Part shown: piece by piece, positions 27,323-40,861 of the stretch
How the letters are laid out: every line of letters starts with the position of its first letter
Position numbering within the stretch: the stretch's first letter is position 1
Assembly: GCA_027493445.1 (NCBI GenBank)
Contig: JAOSKU010000001.1
Span: 980,501-1,044,500 of the forward strand
Direction: 5' to 3'
DNA length: 64,000 nucleotides
From: Thermoleophilia bacterium
GTDB lineage: Bacteria; Actinomycetota; Thermoleophilia; RBG-16-64-13
Notes under the pieces: generated by a model
Seen by the model: only the letters and a program-made list of their open reading frames with translations
Told to the model about the DNA's origin: nothing
The model's database searches: none
Position numbers and translations under genes: made by a program

Positions 27323-28856
27323 TCTTCGGTTGTTCTCTCCGGGGCTTCAGAATCCTCCACCCGCTCAAGCTTGATGAGATTGGTCGCACCGGGCACATTG
27401 ACCCGCGCTCCGCAGGTGACCACGGCCAGATCGCCAGCTTCGATCATACCGTGGGCCGCGGCGGCCTGCACAGCGGATTGGATGGTGCGGTCGGTGTCGG
27501 TGGCCGCCTTCACCAGCAGGGGCGTGACTCCCCACTCCAGGGTCAGCTGCCGCTGGACGGTCGGGTCGGGCGTGGTGGCCACCACCGGCGTGCGGGGCCG
27601 GAAGCGTGACACCTGCCGAGCCGTGGTGCCGGACTTCGTGGGTGTCAGGATGACAGCCGCTCCCAGGTCTTGAGCCAGCCGGCAGGCGGCCCGTGAGATG
27701 GCCTTCGTGGTCTCTCGGGCGACGCCGGCATCTCGATCGGCGCCGGTCTCACTGCCGGCGGCCTCGTGGTCCGCGCATTCGCGCGCGTCCGCCAAACGCA
27801 GAGCGGGCAGGTCTCGCTCCACGGTCACCGCGATGCGGGCCATTGTCTCCACCGCCTCCACCGGGTAGCGTCCCACGGCCGTCTCGCCCGAGAGCATCAC
27901 GGCCGAGGTGCCGTCCCACACGGCGTTGGCCACGTCGGAGGCCTCGGCCCGGGTGGGGGTAGGCCTTTGGATCATCGATTCGAGCATCTGGGTGGCCGTG
28001 ATGACCGCCTTGGCCCGGGCCATGGCTTTGCGGATGATGGCCTTCTGGTGGTGAGGCACCTCCTCGGGGGGATCTCGACCCCGAGATCGCCGCGAGCCAC
28101 CATGACCCCGTCGGCCTGGTCGATGACGGCGTCGATCTCGCGCAGGGCCTCGTGCTTCTCAATCTTGGCCACGATGCGGGGAATGTCAGGCCCAGGGCCG
28201 CCGGCACGCACTCCCGAGGCGGCCGCGACCAGCCGATCGCGCAGCAAGCGCACGTCGCCGGCTGAGCGCACGAACGACAGAGCCACGAAGTCGACCCCGA
28301 CCTCCACTCCGAAGGCCAGATCATCGAGGTCCTTGGCGGTGAGCACGGGCACGTCGAGGGAGGCGTTCGGCACGTTCACGCCTTTGTGGTCTGAAACCGG
28401 GCCACCCACCTCGACCTGGGCACGCACCGCGGCGCCCTCCACCGCGACCACCCGCAGACGCAGGCGGCCGTCATCGATGAGGATCGCGGTACCCACCGGC
28501 AGCTGCCGGCCCAAGTCGTCGAGGGAGACGCCCAGGCGCGCAGCCGTGCCTGGAGTGCCGTCGTCGGGGGTGAGGGTCACGGTGTCGCCGGCCGCGATCT
28601 CCACCGCGCCGCCTTGCACCTTGCCCAGGCGGATCTTGGGGCCTTGCAGGTCCTGGAGCACGGCCACCGGGCGTCCCAAGCGCTCGGCCACCCGGCGCAC
28701 CGTCTGGATCTGCGCGGCGTGCTCGGCCCGCGTGCTGTGGGAGAAGTTGACCCGGGCCACATCCATGCCGGCCCGTATGAGAGCCTCCACCATCTCCTCG
28801 GAGGCGGTGGCCGGGCCCAGGGTGGCCACGATCTTGGTGCGGCGGGGCACCGTCAA
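27319..28856 (-). CDS. pyk: Pyruvate kinase (one assembly frameshift)
   Basis: About 512 residues. Last step of glycolysis. The N-terminal half has [55 protein letters not shown] and [11 protein letters not shown]. The frame breaks in a 6-base C run (28066-28071); one extra C gives [14 protein letters not shown], then [24 protein letters not shown] and [14 protein letters not shown] with the C-terminal allosteric domain. Between eno (59 bp) and the ftsB-like gene (overlap). Confidence 0.93.
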
Positions 28857-28915
28857 CGGATCACCGCTGCGGAGCCAACCTTGGAAGGGGCTTCGGCTGC
28901 TCGTGGACTGGCCTG

Positions 28916-30399
<1,484 letters not shown>

Positions 30400-31334
30400 C
30401 AGGTATCCTTCGGCGTGCCGGTCGTGCCCGCCTTTGCCCGCTGGTAGAAAGCTTCCTGGCCGTCGAGGTCGAGGTCCTCGAAGGCGGCGCCCTCCGCGCG
30501 GGCTAATTGCGCGGCCCGATCCACCCGCTGCTCGAAGCGCCGAGAGGCTCCCCGCAGCTCGATCTCCGGGTCGGCCCCCACTTTCCGAGCCAGATTGACC
30601 GCTGCGAAGAGCAGGTCGCCGATCTCCGCAGCCAGCGGCGAGCCGGGCGGCGCCTGAACCTCCACGCCCCCCGAGGCAGGCCGCAACTCCACCTCGATCT
30701 CGTCGGCCTCCTCGCGGATCTTGGCCAGTACGTCCCCAGGCAGCCGCCAGTCGAAGCCCACCGCGGCCGCCCGCTGCTGCAGCTTCTGGGCGTAGAGGGT
30801 AGCCGGAAGCGAGAGCGGCACCTCGTGGAAGATACCCTCCCGACCCTCGGTCTGCCGCTTGACCTGGTCCCACGTACGGCGCACCTGGTCGGGGGTGTCG
30901 GCCTGAGCTCCACCGAAGATGTGGGGGTGACGGCGCACCAGCTTGCGCCGGATACCGGCCGCCACCTCACCCAGGTCGTACCAGCCCTCTTGCTCGGCCA
31001 CGTAGGCCAGGAAGTAGACCTGGAAGAGAAGGTCGCCGAGCTCTCCGGCGACGTTCGCGGTCCGGTCGGCCGGTTCTCCCGACCGGACCGCGTCCACCAG
31101 CTCGTAGGCCTCCTCGAGGGTGTAGGCGACGATGTCCTCCTGCGTCTGCTCCCGGTCCCAGGGGCACTGCTTCCGCAGAGTGGCCGTCAGGTCGTAGAGC
31201 AGCGCCAGCTCCTCCACGACCGCCTCCCGCCGGTTGCTCTCTCCTACCGGCCCGGGCCCCGGGCGGTCACCCTCCTGCGCCTGCACCATGCCTGCCTCCT
31301 CGCCCGCCGGGGCCGCCGGCCGTGGCCCGTGGTC

Positions 31335-32491
31335 TCAGCTGGCCGTCGTCGTGGCCCCGCCTGCGGTAGTCTCGGTGGTCGAGGCGTCGCCGCCGCCCGC
31401 GGTGGTCTCAGTGGTCGAGGCGTCGCCGCCGCCCGCGGTGGTGGAGGTAGATTCGCCGCCGGTCGCCGTCGTCGTGGTGGTGAGCTCCAAGCCTTCCCCG
31501 ATCACCACGTTCAGCTGCGATTTCATGTCGGCCACCCAAGCCTCCCACGCCTTCTGCTGGGCCTGGTCGAGCAGCTGGCTCTTGATCTGCTCCTTCACCT
31601 CGTCGAGGGTCTGCTGCTTGGCCGGGTTGATCTGCGTGACCTGGATGATGTGGTAGCCGTATTGAGTTTTCACCGGCTCGGATATCTGCCCGTCCTCGAG
31701 CGAGAAGAGGGCCTGGTCGAACTCGGGCACCATCATGCCTTTCTGCACGACCCCCAGATCGCCGCCCAGCTCCTTCGAGCCCGGATCGTCGCTGACCTCC
31801 TTGGCCTTCTCGCCGAAGTCGGCGCCCTCGACGATCTCCTTGCGCACCTGCTGCGCTTCGGTCAACGCGGCCTGCCACTGCGCGTCGGTCGGCTGGGTGC
31901 TCGTGTCGCTCGGGTCGCTCGGCGCGATCAAGATGTGCCGGGCCGTGCGAGTCTCGTCCTGCTCGAAATCGCTCGTGTGCTCGTCGTAGTAGGCGGCGAT
32001 CTCCTCGTCGCTGACAGCGACGTCCTTGGTGACCTCCTCCGCGGCTTTGGTCATGAGGCTGCGTTCCCTGAGGTTCTGCTTCAGCTGGTCGAGCGTGATC
32101 TTCTGCTGCTCGAGCGCGTCCGCGAACTTGGCCTCGTCCCTCCGAACATCTGCTTGATCTGATCGAGCTGGGTCTGCAGATCTTCGTCGGTGATGTTCAC
32201 GCCCAGTTCGGCCTGCTTCTGCGTGACGATCTCGAGAGTGACCATGTAGTCGAGGATCCGTTGCTCGAAGAGCTTGTAGCCCTCAGGATCCTGCTCTTTG
32301 TCGGGAGCCTGGCCCTGCAGCTGGGCGGTGATGTCGGCCACCCTCTGGTCGAACTGCTCCTGGGTGATGACGGTCTCCCCCACCTGGGCGACGGCGCCTT
32401 TGGGGAGCTCCCCGCCACATCCCCACACAACAAGTGCGAATGTGACCACCGCACCGATCACCAACAGCTTCTTGAACACGCTGAACCTCAC
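31335..32491 (-). CDS. PrsA/SurA-type peptidyl-prolyl isomerase lipoprotein (one assembly frameshift)
   Basis: About 386 residues. Extracytoplasmic foldase. Signal peptide with lipobox VVWGC, a SurA-like N-terminal helical domain (VITQEQFDQRV ... LEIVTQKQAELGV), a break in a 3-base G run (32138-32140; one G restores DEAKFADAL), then a parvulin domain (ARHILIAP, ELGGDLGVVQKG, QYGYHIIQV). The C-terminal ~48 residues are low complexity, with the 12-residue unit AGGGDASTTETT repeated. Start GTG at 32491. Lies between mfd and mazG, where M. tuberculosis has lpqU after mazG. Confidence 0.88.
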
Positions 32492-32546
32492 TCGTCTTGC
32501 GTTTGTGATTGGATCGGAAGCGCGAAGGGGCTGATCCTGAAAGCGT

Positions 32547-35500
32547 TCACGCCGCTCCCTGAGCTTCTCCGGACCAGACGTGCAGTATATCACCGAGTAC
32601 CTGCTCGACGACGGCCCGCACGTCAGCCTCCTCCCCTCGATAGGCCACACTGAAGCGGCCCACGGCGGGAGCATAGGCGTAGCGGGCGTTCCGCCCCCGC
32701 AGGAGTTCTCGACTCCCCTTCGGAAGCTCCAGCCCGGTGAGACTGAGCTTCTGCTGCCGAGCAGTGAGCGAGTCGGCGCCCAGGATCTGCAGGGCCACCC
32801 GCACCTCGCCAAGGAATATGAGATTGTCCACCGGCTCCGGTAGCTCTCCGAAGCGATCGCGCAGCTCGTCCCGAAGCTGAGCCAGCTCTTCGCGCGTGCG
32901 CGCCGCCGCGATGCGCCGGTGCAGGTCGACCTTGGCCGCCTCGTAGGCGATGAACGACGAGGGCACGTACGCGCTGACACCCACGTCCACCCGGGGCACG
33001 CGCTCGGCCGCGGTCTCCTCGCCCTGCAGGGCTTCCACCGTCTGGTGGAGCATCGACAGGTACATCTCGAACCCGACGGCGGCCACGTGACCCGACTGCT
33101 CGTCGCCCAGCAGGTTTCCGGCTCCTCGGACCTCCAGGTCGCGCATGGCGATCTTGAAGCCCGAACCCAGCTCGGTGTAATCGACCAGAGTCGAGAGGCG
33201 GGCCATGGCCTCCTCGGTCAGCACCGCCTCATCGGGGTGGAACAGGAAGGCGTGGGCCACGCGGTTCGAGCGGCCGATGCGTCCCCGGATCTGGTAGAGC
33301 TGAGAAAGCCCCAGCAGGTCGGCTCGTTCCACGATCAGGGTATTGGCGTTAGGGATGTCAAGGCCGCTCTCGATGATGGTTGTGGAGACGAGCACGTCGT
33401 AGTCGCCCCGCAGAAAGCCCAGCATGATGCTCTCGAGCTGCTGCTCCGGCATCTGCCCGTGGGCCACGGCGAAACGCACCTGCGGCATGAGCTCGGCCAG
33501 GCGGGAGGCCGCGCGATCGATGGTCTCCACCCGGTTGTGCAGGTAGAAAACCTGTCCCCCCGGTCTATCTCCCTCTGGACGGCCCGCGCGACCATCCCCT
33601 CGTCGTACACACCCACGTACGTCTGGATGGGGTGCCGATCGCGGGGAGGCGTCTCGATGACCGAGATATCGCGCACCCCAGCCAGGGACATCTGGAGGGT
33701 GCGAGGAATGGGCGTGGCCGATAGGGTGAGCACGTCGACCTTGAGCTTGAGGTTGCGCAAGACCTCTTTCTGGGCGACGCCGAAGCGCTGCTCCTCGTCG
33801 ACGATGACGAGGCCCAGGTCCTTGGGCGCCACGTCCTGGGAGAGGATACGGTGGGTGCCCACCAGCACGTCCACCCGGCCCGCCTTGAAGTCCTCGAGGA
33901 TCTTCCGCTGCTCCTTGGGCCGGCGGAAGCGGGAGACCATCTCCACCTTTACCGGAAACTCCCCCAAGCGCTCGCGGAAGGTGCCGTAGTGCTGCTGGGC
34001 CAGGATAGTGGTCGGCACGAGCACCAACACCTGCCTGCTGTCCATGGCCGCCTTGAAGGCGGCCCGCAGGGCCACCTCGGTCTTGCCGTAGCCTACATCG
34101 CCGCAGATGAGGCGATCCATGGGCTCGGCGGTCTCCATATCGTCTTTGACGGCATCGATGGCCCGCAGCTGGTCCTCGGTCTCCTCGTAGGGGAAAGCCT
34201 GCTCGAAGCGACGTTGCCATTCCCCGTCTTCCGGGAAGCCGTGGCCCTGGATGGTCCGGCGAACGGCGTAGAGCTGCAGCAGCTCGCCGGCCAGCTCGCG
34301 TACCGCCCGGCGTGCCCGGCTCTTGACCTGCTCCCAGGCCTTGCCCCCCAACTTGCTCAAGGTGGGCGGGGCTGCGTCGGCCCCCACGTACTTGCTGACC
34401 TTGTCGATCTGATCGTGGGGGATGTACAGCATGTCGCCGTCGCGGAAGGCGATGTCCAGGTAGTCTCGAGTGATCCCAGCCACCGTCTTGGTGGAGAGGC
34501 CGACGAACCGGCCGATACCGTGATCCTCGTGGACCACATAGTCGTCACGGCGTAGGTCACGGAAGCTGGAAAGCTCCGCCCCCACCACCAACCGCCTGCC
34601 GGAGGCCGCCTTGCGCCTACGAGGGAAGATTTGCGAATCGGTGAGCAGGGCCAACTTGATGTCGGGCAGCGCGAAGTGCCGCCGGTGTCCGGCCGCCAGG
34701 AAGGTGATACCTGGTGCCTCCGGGATGTCGGCGGGCCCGGAGGACCGGCCGGTCACCCGCTTGAGCACGTACACGGCCCGCTCGGCCTCGGCTCGCGATT
34801 CGAAAGCCACCACCACCCGATATCCCTGGCGGGCCAGCCTCCCCAGCTCCGCCTCGGCCTCGGGAAGGCTGGTGACATTGAGGTCGCCGCTGGTGGCCCT
34901 GATGGAGAGAGCCGCGCCGCCCTCGGACTCTCCGTCGGCCCCCCGGCCACGACAACCTCGGGATGGACTGCGAGCGCAGATTGCACCGCCGCCCAATCGA
35001 GGTATCGCTCCCTCCCCGGTCTCTGGTCGCCATTCTCGCCGAAGACGTCGGCCAGGTCTCCACGGAAGGCGGCGATGCGTACCCCGGCCCGCGCCGGGTC
35101 GACCCGCAGCACGCGCGTGCTCGCCGGCAAGAGGTCGGCGATTGCTCGGGGGGGCTTCGGGATCCTCGACCGCTGCCAGAACCTCCACTGACTCCAAGGT
35201 GGCCAGAGACCGCTGCGAGTACGCCGAGAAGCTGCGCAGGCTTTCCACCTCGTCGCCCCAGAACTCCATGCGCACCGGCGCCGATTCCGTCGTGGGGAAG
35301 ATATCTATCAGCCCGCCGCGCACTGCGAACTCGCCGGCCTCCTCCACCTGGTCCACCCGGGCGTAGCCCAGGTCGACCAGCTGCTCCAACAGCGGCTCGA
35401 ACTCCGTCCGCTCGCCGACCCGCAGGAGGAGGGACCCCCCCGCCCCGGTACGGCGGCCTCCATCAGGGTGGTGGCTTCCACCACGAGCACGCTGCCCCGG

Positions 35501-35829
35501 CGCAAGCCTTCCAGCGCCTGCTGGCGCCGTCCCACCACCCGGGGAGGGACCTCGGCCTCGGGACCGTACCAGACACCTCGGGCGGGAAGGTGGAAGACCG
35601 GCCGGGTGAGATAGAGCGCGAGCTCGCGGCGCAGCTCCTCGGCCGACTCCTGGGTGGGAGCGACCACCAGACTAGGCGCGGCAGCCCAGGGGAGCGCCGT
35701 CAGGAACCCGGCCGCCAGGTAGGGGTGGGCGAATGAGGGCGCGGTCACCCGCGCCGACCCTCGAGTCCCCTGCTCCAGGGCCAGTCGGAAGGGCTCTAGC
35801 CCACCAAGGAAGTCGGTCAGTCGAGGCAC
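32547..35829 (-). CDS. mfd: Transcription-repair coupling factor Mfd (four assembly frameshifts)
   Basis: About 1095 residues. Releases RNA polymerase stalled at lesions and recruits UvrA. UvrB-like N-terminal region (APSFAHPYLAAGF, GGLIDIFPTTESAPVRMEFWGDE), RNA polymerase-interacting domain (LRRDDYVVHEDHGIGRFVG), helicase motor (CGDVGYGKTEVALRAAFKA, VDEEQRFGV, TLSATPIPRTLQMS, TTIIESGLDIPNANT, QIRGRIGRS) and C-terminal TRCF domain. Frame changes: 35435-35441 (loss), 35148-35154 (gain), 34939-34944 (loss) and 33556-33561 (loss), all G/C runs. Start GTG at 35829 overlaps the pth end. Confidence 0.95.
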
Positions 35830-36365
35830 GGCATCCCTTCCGCCGCCAGCCAGCTCTCGACGGCATCCGCGGCGGCGGCGATGAGGGCCAGCACGTGTTC
35901 CGGCGGCTCGTCGAAGTCGCTCAGCACGTGGTCGGCCAGGCTGATGCGGATGTTGTTCGGGCGGCCCACACCCACTCGCGTCCGCCAGAAGTCGCGGGTG
36001 CCCAGGCTCTGCTCCATGCTGCGCAGGCCGTTGTGGCCGCCCAGCCCGCCCGCCTGCTTGAGGCGCACCTCGCCGAATGGGAGCTCCACCTCGTCGTGGA
36101 TGGCCAGGATGCGCTCCACCGGCACCCGGTAGAAGCGGGCGCTCTCGGCCACAGACCGTCCCGAGCGATTCATGTAGGTCATGGGCAGGATGAGCAGCGT
36201 ATGCCGGCCGCACACCAGGCCGTCACCGAACAGACCCTGGAAGCGGGACCGAAACGGCTGCAATCCATGGCGGCGGCGGAGCTCCTCGGCCACCATGAAA
36301 CCCACGTTGTGCCGGTTCTTCTCATACTCGGGACCCGGGTTGCCCAGGGCGGCGATCAAGAACAT
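35817..36365 (-). CDS. pth: Peptidyl-tRNA hydrolase
   Basis: 182 residues from ATG at 36365. Frees tRNA from dropped-off peptidyl-tRNA. ALGNPGPEYEKNRHNVGF with the catalytic His, MTYMNRSGRSV, IHDEVELPFGEVRLK, GGLGGHNGLRS and RVGVGRP. An in-frame extension to 36434 overlaps nothing but lacks conservation. The gene overlaps mfd by 13 bases. The rplY-pth-mfd order is typical of actinobacteria. Confidence 0.96.
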   Translation of the reverse strand: MFLIAALGNPGPEYEKNRHNVGFMVAEELRRRHGLQPFRSRFQGLFGDGLVCGRHTLLILPMTYMNRSGRSVAESARFYRVPVERILAIHDEVELPFGEVRLKQAGGLGGHNGLRSMEQSLGTRDFWRTRVGVGRPNNIRISLADHVLSDFDEPPEHVLALIAAAADAVESWLAAEGMPCLD

Positions 36366-36446
36366 GACGGGTTCGCTGGCATGGGTCGACGAAGAGCCCC
36401 GGCTGAAGGAGAACGTGGGCTTGCGCCCCTGCATCCCGGCGGAACG

Positions 36447-37106
36447 CTACTCCTTTGCGCCCGCCTGACCTTCTCCGGCGGTGGCGGTCTCCTCCCCGGC
36501 CTCCGCAACCTCGGCTCCGACCTCGAGCTCCTCTTCCAGCTCTTCTGCCAGGCGCGGCGGGTGAATGACAACGACCAGGGTCTGGGGATCGTCGAGGATC
36601 TCGACGCCCGCCGGGGGCGAGAGCGCCGCCACGGTACTGTGGTCGCTGATGCCCAGGGCGGAGACATCCAGGGCCAGAGAAGCCGGGACCTCGGTAGGCC
36701 GGGCGCGGACCGTGACCTCCCGATGTTGGTGGTCGAGAACCCCGCCTTCTACCACACCTCGAGCGTCCCCAACCAGCTCGATGGGCACGGTCGCCTCGAT
36801 CTCCTGTCTCAGGTCGACCTCGTGCAGGTCGAGATGCAGTATCTGGTGGCGAGTGGGGTGCGACTGGATCTCCTTGACAACGGCGTAGTGCTTCTTGCCC
36901 TTGCCGTCGGGGTACTGGAGCTCCAAAACGACGTTGTGGCCTCCGGAGAGAGCTGTCTTCATGACGGCCGCGTCGATGCTCAGCGGGATGGTCTCCTGTC
37001 CCCGGGAGTACACCACGGCGGGTAGCCGGCCGCTCTTGCGGAGCCTACGCGCTGGTCCCTTGCCCGACTCCTCCCGTCGCATGACGGGCAATTTCACTGT
37101 ATCCAC
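36447..37106 (-). CDS. rplY: Ribosomal protein L25/general stress protein Ctc
   Basis: 219 residues, the long form. The N-terminal 5S rRNA-binding L25 domain (GPARRLRKSGRLPAVVYS) is followed by the TL5/Ctc C-terminal beta domain (VPIELVGDARGVVEGGVL). The acidic tail of ~40 residues is rich in Glu, Ala and Gly. Start GTG at 37106 with GAGGAGG. Prs lies 34 bp upstream. Confidence 0.95.
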   Translation of the reverse strand: MDTVKLPVMRREESGKGPARRLRKSGRLPAVVYSRGQETIPLSIDAAVMKTALSGGHNVVLELQYPDGKGKKHYAVVKEIQSHPTRHQILHLDLHEVDLRQEIEATVPIELVGDARGVVEGGVLDHQHREVTVRARPTEVPASLALDVSALGISDHSTVAALSPPAGVEILDDPQTLVVVIHPPRLAEELEEELEVGAEVAEAGEETATAGEGQAGAKE

Positions 37107-37140
37107 GATGCTCCTCCTCGTTCGTGCTCGCCGGGCGAGC

Positions 37141-38147
37141 CTAAAAAAGCTGATTCTCTCCCTGGAAAAGGGCGCTGACGGACTCGTCGGCGAATACGTT
37201 CTGGATGGTGTCGGCCAGGATACCCGCGGTCGACAGGACCACGATCTTGCTGCGATCGGCGTCGGGCCGCAGAGGAATGGTGTCGGTGACCACCAGCTCC
37301 TTCAGCGACGAGGCGGCGATGCGCTCGTAGGCCGTCCCGGAAAGCACCGGGTGGGTGGCCGCCGCGTAGACCTGGGTGGCTCCCTTCTCCAACAGGGCCT
37401 CCACACCGTTGCAGAGGGTGCCGGCCGTGTCGATGATGTCGTCGACGATGATGGCCGTCTTGCCGGCCACGTCGCCGATCACGTGCATCACCCGAGCCAC
37501 GTTGTGGTCGGGCCGTAGCTTCGTGAGTACAGCCAGCGACGCGCCCAGCCGGTCCCCGAACCGCTTGGCCATTTTCAGGCCTCCGGCATCGGGCGAGACC
37601 GCCACCGTGTTCTCCAGGCCCTTGAACTTGAAGTAGTCGGCCAGCATGGGCACGGCTGTCATGTGGTCCACAGGGATATGGAAGAAGCCCTGCAGCTGGC
37701 CGGCGTGCAGATCCATGGTCAGGACGCGGTCGGCGCCGGCGGCCGTCATGAGGTCGGCAACCAGCCGGGCTGTGATGGGCTCCCGCGGCTGACTCTTCTT
37801 GTCCTGCCGGGAGTAGCCATACCAGGGGACTACCGCGGTGATGCGATGGGCGGAGGCCAGTTTAGCCGCCTGGATCATGATGAGCAGCTCCACGAGGTTC
37901 TCGTTGACCGGGCGGCAGGTGGGCTGCACGATGAAGACGTCGGCCCCCGGATGCTCTCCTCATACTTGACGTAGATCTCGCCGTCAGCGAAGGTCTTGAC
38001 GAGGACGGAGCCAAGCTCGATGCCCAGCTTCTGAGCGATCTTTCGGCCAAGCTCGGGGTTGCCTCGCCCCGAGAAAAGCATCAGCGACCGATGGGTTGGC
38101 TTGCGCACGGTCGTGCGGAGCGCGCCGTCAGTCATCAGCCCGTCCAT
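37141..38147 (-). CDS. prs: Ribose-phosphate pyrophosphokinase (one assembly frameshift)
   Basis: About 335 residues. Makes PRPP from ribose 5-phosphate and ATP; class I type. N-terminal LFSGRGNPELG, KTFADGEIYVKYEESIRG, a break in a 5-base G run (37944-37948; one G gives ADVFIVQPTCRPVNENL), then YSRQDKKSQPREPITARLVADL, MDLHAGQLQGFFHIPVDH, SPDAGGLKMAKRFG and PRPP loop VDDIIDTAGTL. ATG at 38147 has GGTGGAG. Directly follows glmU. Confidence 0.95.
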
Positions 38148-38160
38148 GCTCTCCACCCTT

Positions 38161-39539
38161 CTAGGTCGACGCCTCGCCTGGCCGGCGGGCGGCGTAGCCG
38201 GGAATGTTCTTCTGCCTGCTGCGGGCGATGCCCAGAGCGCCCTCGGGTACGTCCTTGGTAATCACCGACCCGGCGCCGATAACAGCGCCATCTCCCACGC
38301 GTACCGGAGCCACGAACACCGTGTCCGACCCTGTCCTCACGTTGTCCCCGATGACGGTAGGATGCTTGTGATACCCATCGTAGTTGGCCGTGATGTTTCC
38401 GGCCCCGATGTTCGTGCCTTCGCCGATCGTGGCGTCCCCTATGTAGCTCAGGTGCGGAACCTTGCTGCCCCGCCCCACCGTGCTCTTCTTGATCTCGACG
38501 AACGCTCCGGCCTTGGCCCCTTCGAGCAGATGCGCCTGCGGGCGCAGGTACGAGAATGGACCCACCGTGGCTCCGGCCTCCAGGCGGGCGCCCTCGGCAT
38601 AGGCGTGGCGTACACGGCAGCCCTCTCCCACCACGGTATCGATGAGGGTGGTGGCCGGCCCGACCTCGCTGCCCCGGGCCACCCGAGTCGAACCGCGCAA
38701 GCAGGTGTGAGGCAGGATGGTGACATCGGCCTCCAGCCGGACGGTGGCGTCGATGTGGGTTGAGCCGGGGTCTTCCAGAGTCACACCGTCCAGCATCCAT
38801 GCGCGGGCGATGCGTTCGCGCATGACGGCCTGGGCCTGGGCCAACTCCACCCGGGAGTTCACGCCCAAGGCCACCAATGGGTCGGAGGCCGGGAGAGCCG
38901 CTACTCGGGCGCCTCGGGCCACCAGGCCCTCCACCACGTCGGTGAGGTAAACCTCACCCTGGTCGTTGGCCGCGCCCACCCCCCCAGTATGGCGACCGCC
39001 TCGCGGCCAGGGAGCACGTACATGCCCGCGTTGACCTCGCGTAAGGCCCGCTCCTGGTCGGAGGCGTCGCGTTGCTCGACGATACGGGCCACGAAGCCGA
39101 ACTCGTCGCGCACAACACGTCCATAGCCCGTCGGGTCACCCAGCTCCACCGTCATGACGGTGGCCTCCGTCCCACCCTCCCGGTGGGCGGTCACCATCTC
39201 AGTCAGCGCCTCTCCCGTGATAAGCGGCGTGTCACCGGCCACCACGATCAAGTCATCCTCACCGACATACTCCGCCGCCGCCAGCAGCGCATGGCCGGTG
39301 CCTCGCTGCTCGCCTTGGAGGGCCACCAGGCAGCCCTGGGGGAGGATGGCCCGCACCTGTTCCTGACCGTGGCCCAGCACCACTACCAACCGCTTGGGCT
39401 CTAGGGAGGCGGCCGCGGCCAGCACATAGGACAGTATGGGCAGGCCGCAGATCTGGTGCAGGACCTTGGGGGTAGCCGAGCGCATCCGCGTGCCGAGTCC
39501 GGCCGCGAGCACGACGACGGTGCTGATGGATGAACTCAC
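38161..39539 (-). CDS. glmU: Bifunctional GlmU (one assembly frameshift)
   Basis: About 459 residues. Makes UDP-GlcNAc for the cell wall: N-terminal uridyltransferase (LAAGLGTRMRS, GEQRGTGHALL, VVAGDTPLI) and C-terminal left-handed beta-helix acetyltransferase with hexapeptide repeats (HLSYIGDATIGEGTNIGAG, ITANYDGYHKHPTVIGDN). The frame breaks in a 7-base G run (38979-38985); one extra G gives LGGVGAANDQGEVYLTDVV. Downstream of tRNA-Gln and upstream of prs, as in Streptomyces. Confidence 0.95.
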
Positions 39540-39661
39540 TTCTATTGTGCGCCCCTGCTCTGGAACCTTCCGCGGATTGCCACGCGAAAGGAGCGGTACA
39601 CGCCCCCACCATCATCGCACACGTAGGCGACGGAAGCCCGTGTCACAGGAAAATAGTAAGG

Positions 39662-39733
39662 CTGGGGCGGCAGGATTCGAACCTACGCATGACGGGACCA
39701 AAACCCGTTGCCTTACCGCTTGGCTACGCCCCA
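39662..39733 (-). tRNA. tRNA-Gln (anticodon TTG)
   Basis: 72 nt. Acceptor TGGGGCG/CGCCCCA, D arm AGCCAAGCGGTAAGGC, anticodon loop TTTTGGT giving TTG, T loop GGTTCGAATCC and discriminator G. CCA is not encoded. It precedes glmU by 122 bp. The flanking stretches 39540-39661 and 39734-39899 show no gene or clear signal. Confidence 0.95.
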
Positions 39734-39899
39734 AAGCTCCTTCGAACCGCTCGCTCTGGAGGTGCAGACCGGCGGCCGAGGAAGTATAGGACAGCCTCCA
39801 GATGAGATCAAGGCTGGGGATACCCGGGGATCCGGGGCGGCTCCCGAGCCGCGGTCTCGGGGGCGCGGGGCCGCCGCCCGCGTCCAGGCGCGACCACCC

Positions 39900-40861
39900 T
39901 CAGCGACCGGACCTCGTAGGTTCCGTCTCTCGCGGACCTGCCGCGAGCGCCGCGAGCGCGCGACTCCCTACCTCCCGCAGGTCGCGGGCCAAGCTCTCGG
40001 CCTCCACAATCGAAGAGCACACCCCGAACACGGTGGGCCCCGATCCGCTCATCGAGGCTCCGAGCACGCCCCGCTTTTCGAGCAGGCTCTTGCGGGTGGC
40101 GATCTGCGGCAGTATGTGCATGCTGGCGCGCTCCAAGTCGTTCTGCAGAAGCCCGGCCACGTGCATGCAGGCCCAGGCCGCATCGACTTCCTTCGAGGCC
40201 CAGGCGATCGACAGGGCCCGCCACTCCTGTTCCGCCCGCCGGCAGCGCGCCTCGAAGGCAGCCTGGGACTCCCGGACGGCCACCCCATCAAAGGTACGAT
40301 ATACCTCAGCCGTCGAGAGCTCCGCTTCAGGCAGCACGAGCACCAGCGGCACGGGCGGTAGGGGCAGAGGCTCCAGGATGTCGCCGACCCCCGCGCCAGC
40401 GCGGAGCTTGGATCGAGGAAGAAGGCGACGTCGGCTCCGAGATCCCGAGCCATCCGCCGCAGGCGGGCCGCGTCCACAGGAGGCCCGCCTGCTTCGACCA
40501 CCTGCCGGGCGGCCACCCGGAGAGTCAAGGCAGCGTCCGAGCTCCCCCGCCCAAACCAGCCCCCACGGGCAGGCGCTTGGTGACCCTCACAATGCCGGCC
40601 AGGCGGCACTCGGTGGCGATCTCCACGGCCCGCAGGGCTCGGGTCACCAGGTTCGTCTCCACCGGGACTCCGGGGCACTCCACGAGGAGCTCCCCCTCCT
40701 GGGCGTGCCCGGGCACGCGACCTCGAGGTCAAACTCTAGCTCGTCGCACACGTCAAGGGGGCAAACACAGTGAGGAGGGGGTGGTAGCCGTCGGCGGCCA
40801 GCGGCCCGACCAGCAGGGAGAGGTTGACCTTCCCTGGAGCCCGTTCGCGGAGCGCGGTCAC
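39900..40861 (-). CDS. ispE: IspE, 4-diphosphocytidyl-2-C-methyl-D-erythritol kinase (four assembly frameshifts)
   Basis: About 320 residues. GHMP kinase of the MEP isoprenoid pathway. Read across four breaks: ERAPGKVNLSLLVGPLAADGYHPLLTVF, then a loss in a 5-base run (40757-40761), another near 40708-40713, PVGAGLGGG with a loss at 40544-40548 giving SSDAALTLR, then ADVAFFLDPSSALARG with a loss at 40388-40392 leading to GDILEPLPLPP and VLGASMSGSGPTVFG. All are G/C runs. Start GTG at 40861 overlaps the preceding stop (GTGA). Classic rsmA-ispE neighbourhood, with a lipoprotein gene inserted between them. Confidence 0.9.

Noticed and set aside
28066..28071. Programmed frameshifting as explanation for the broken genes
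   Set aside because: Sites lack slippery heptamers with downstream pseudoknots, occur in many unrelated housekeeping genes, and are mostly a missing base in a G/C run. Sequencing error is simpler.
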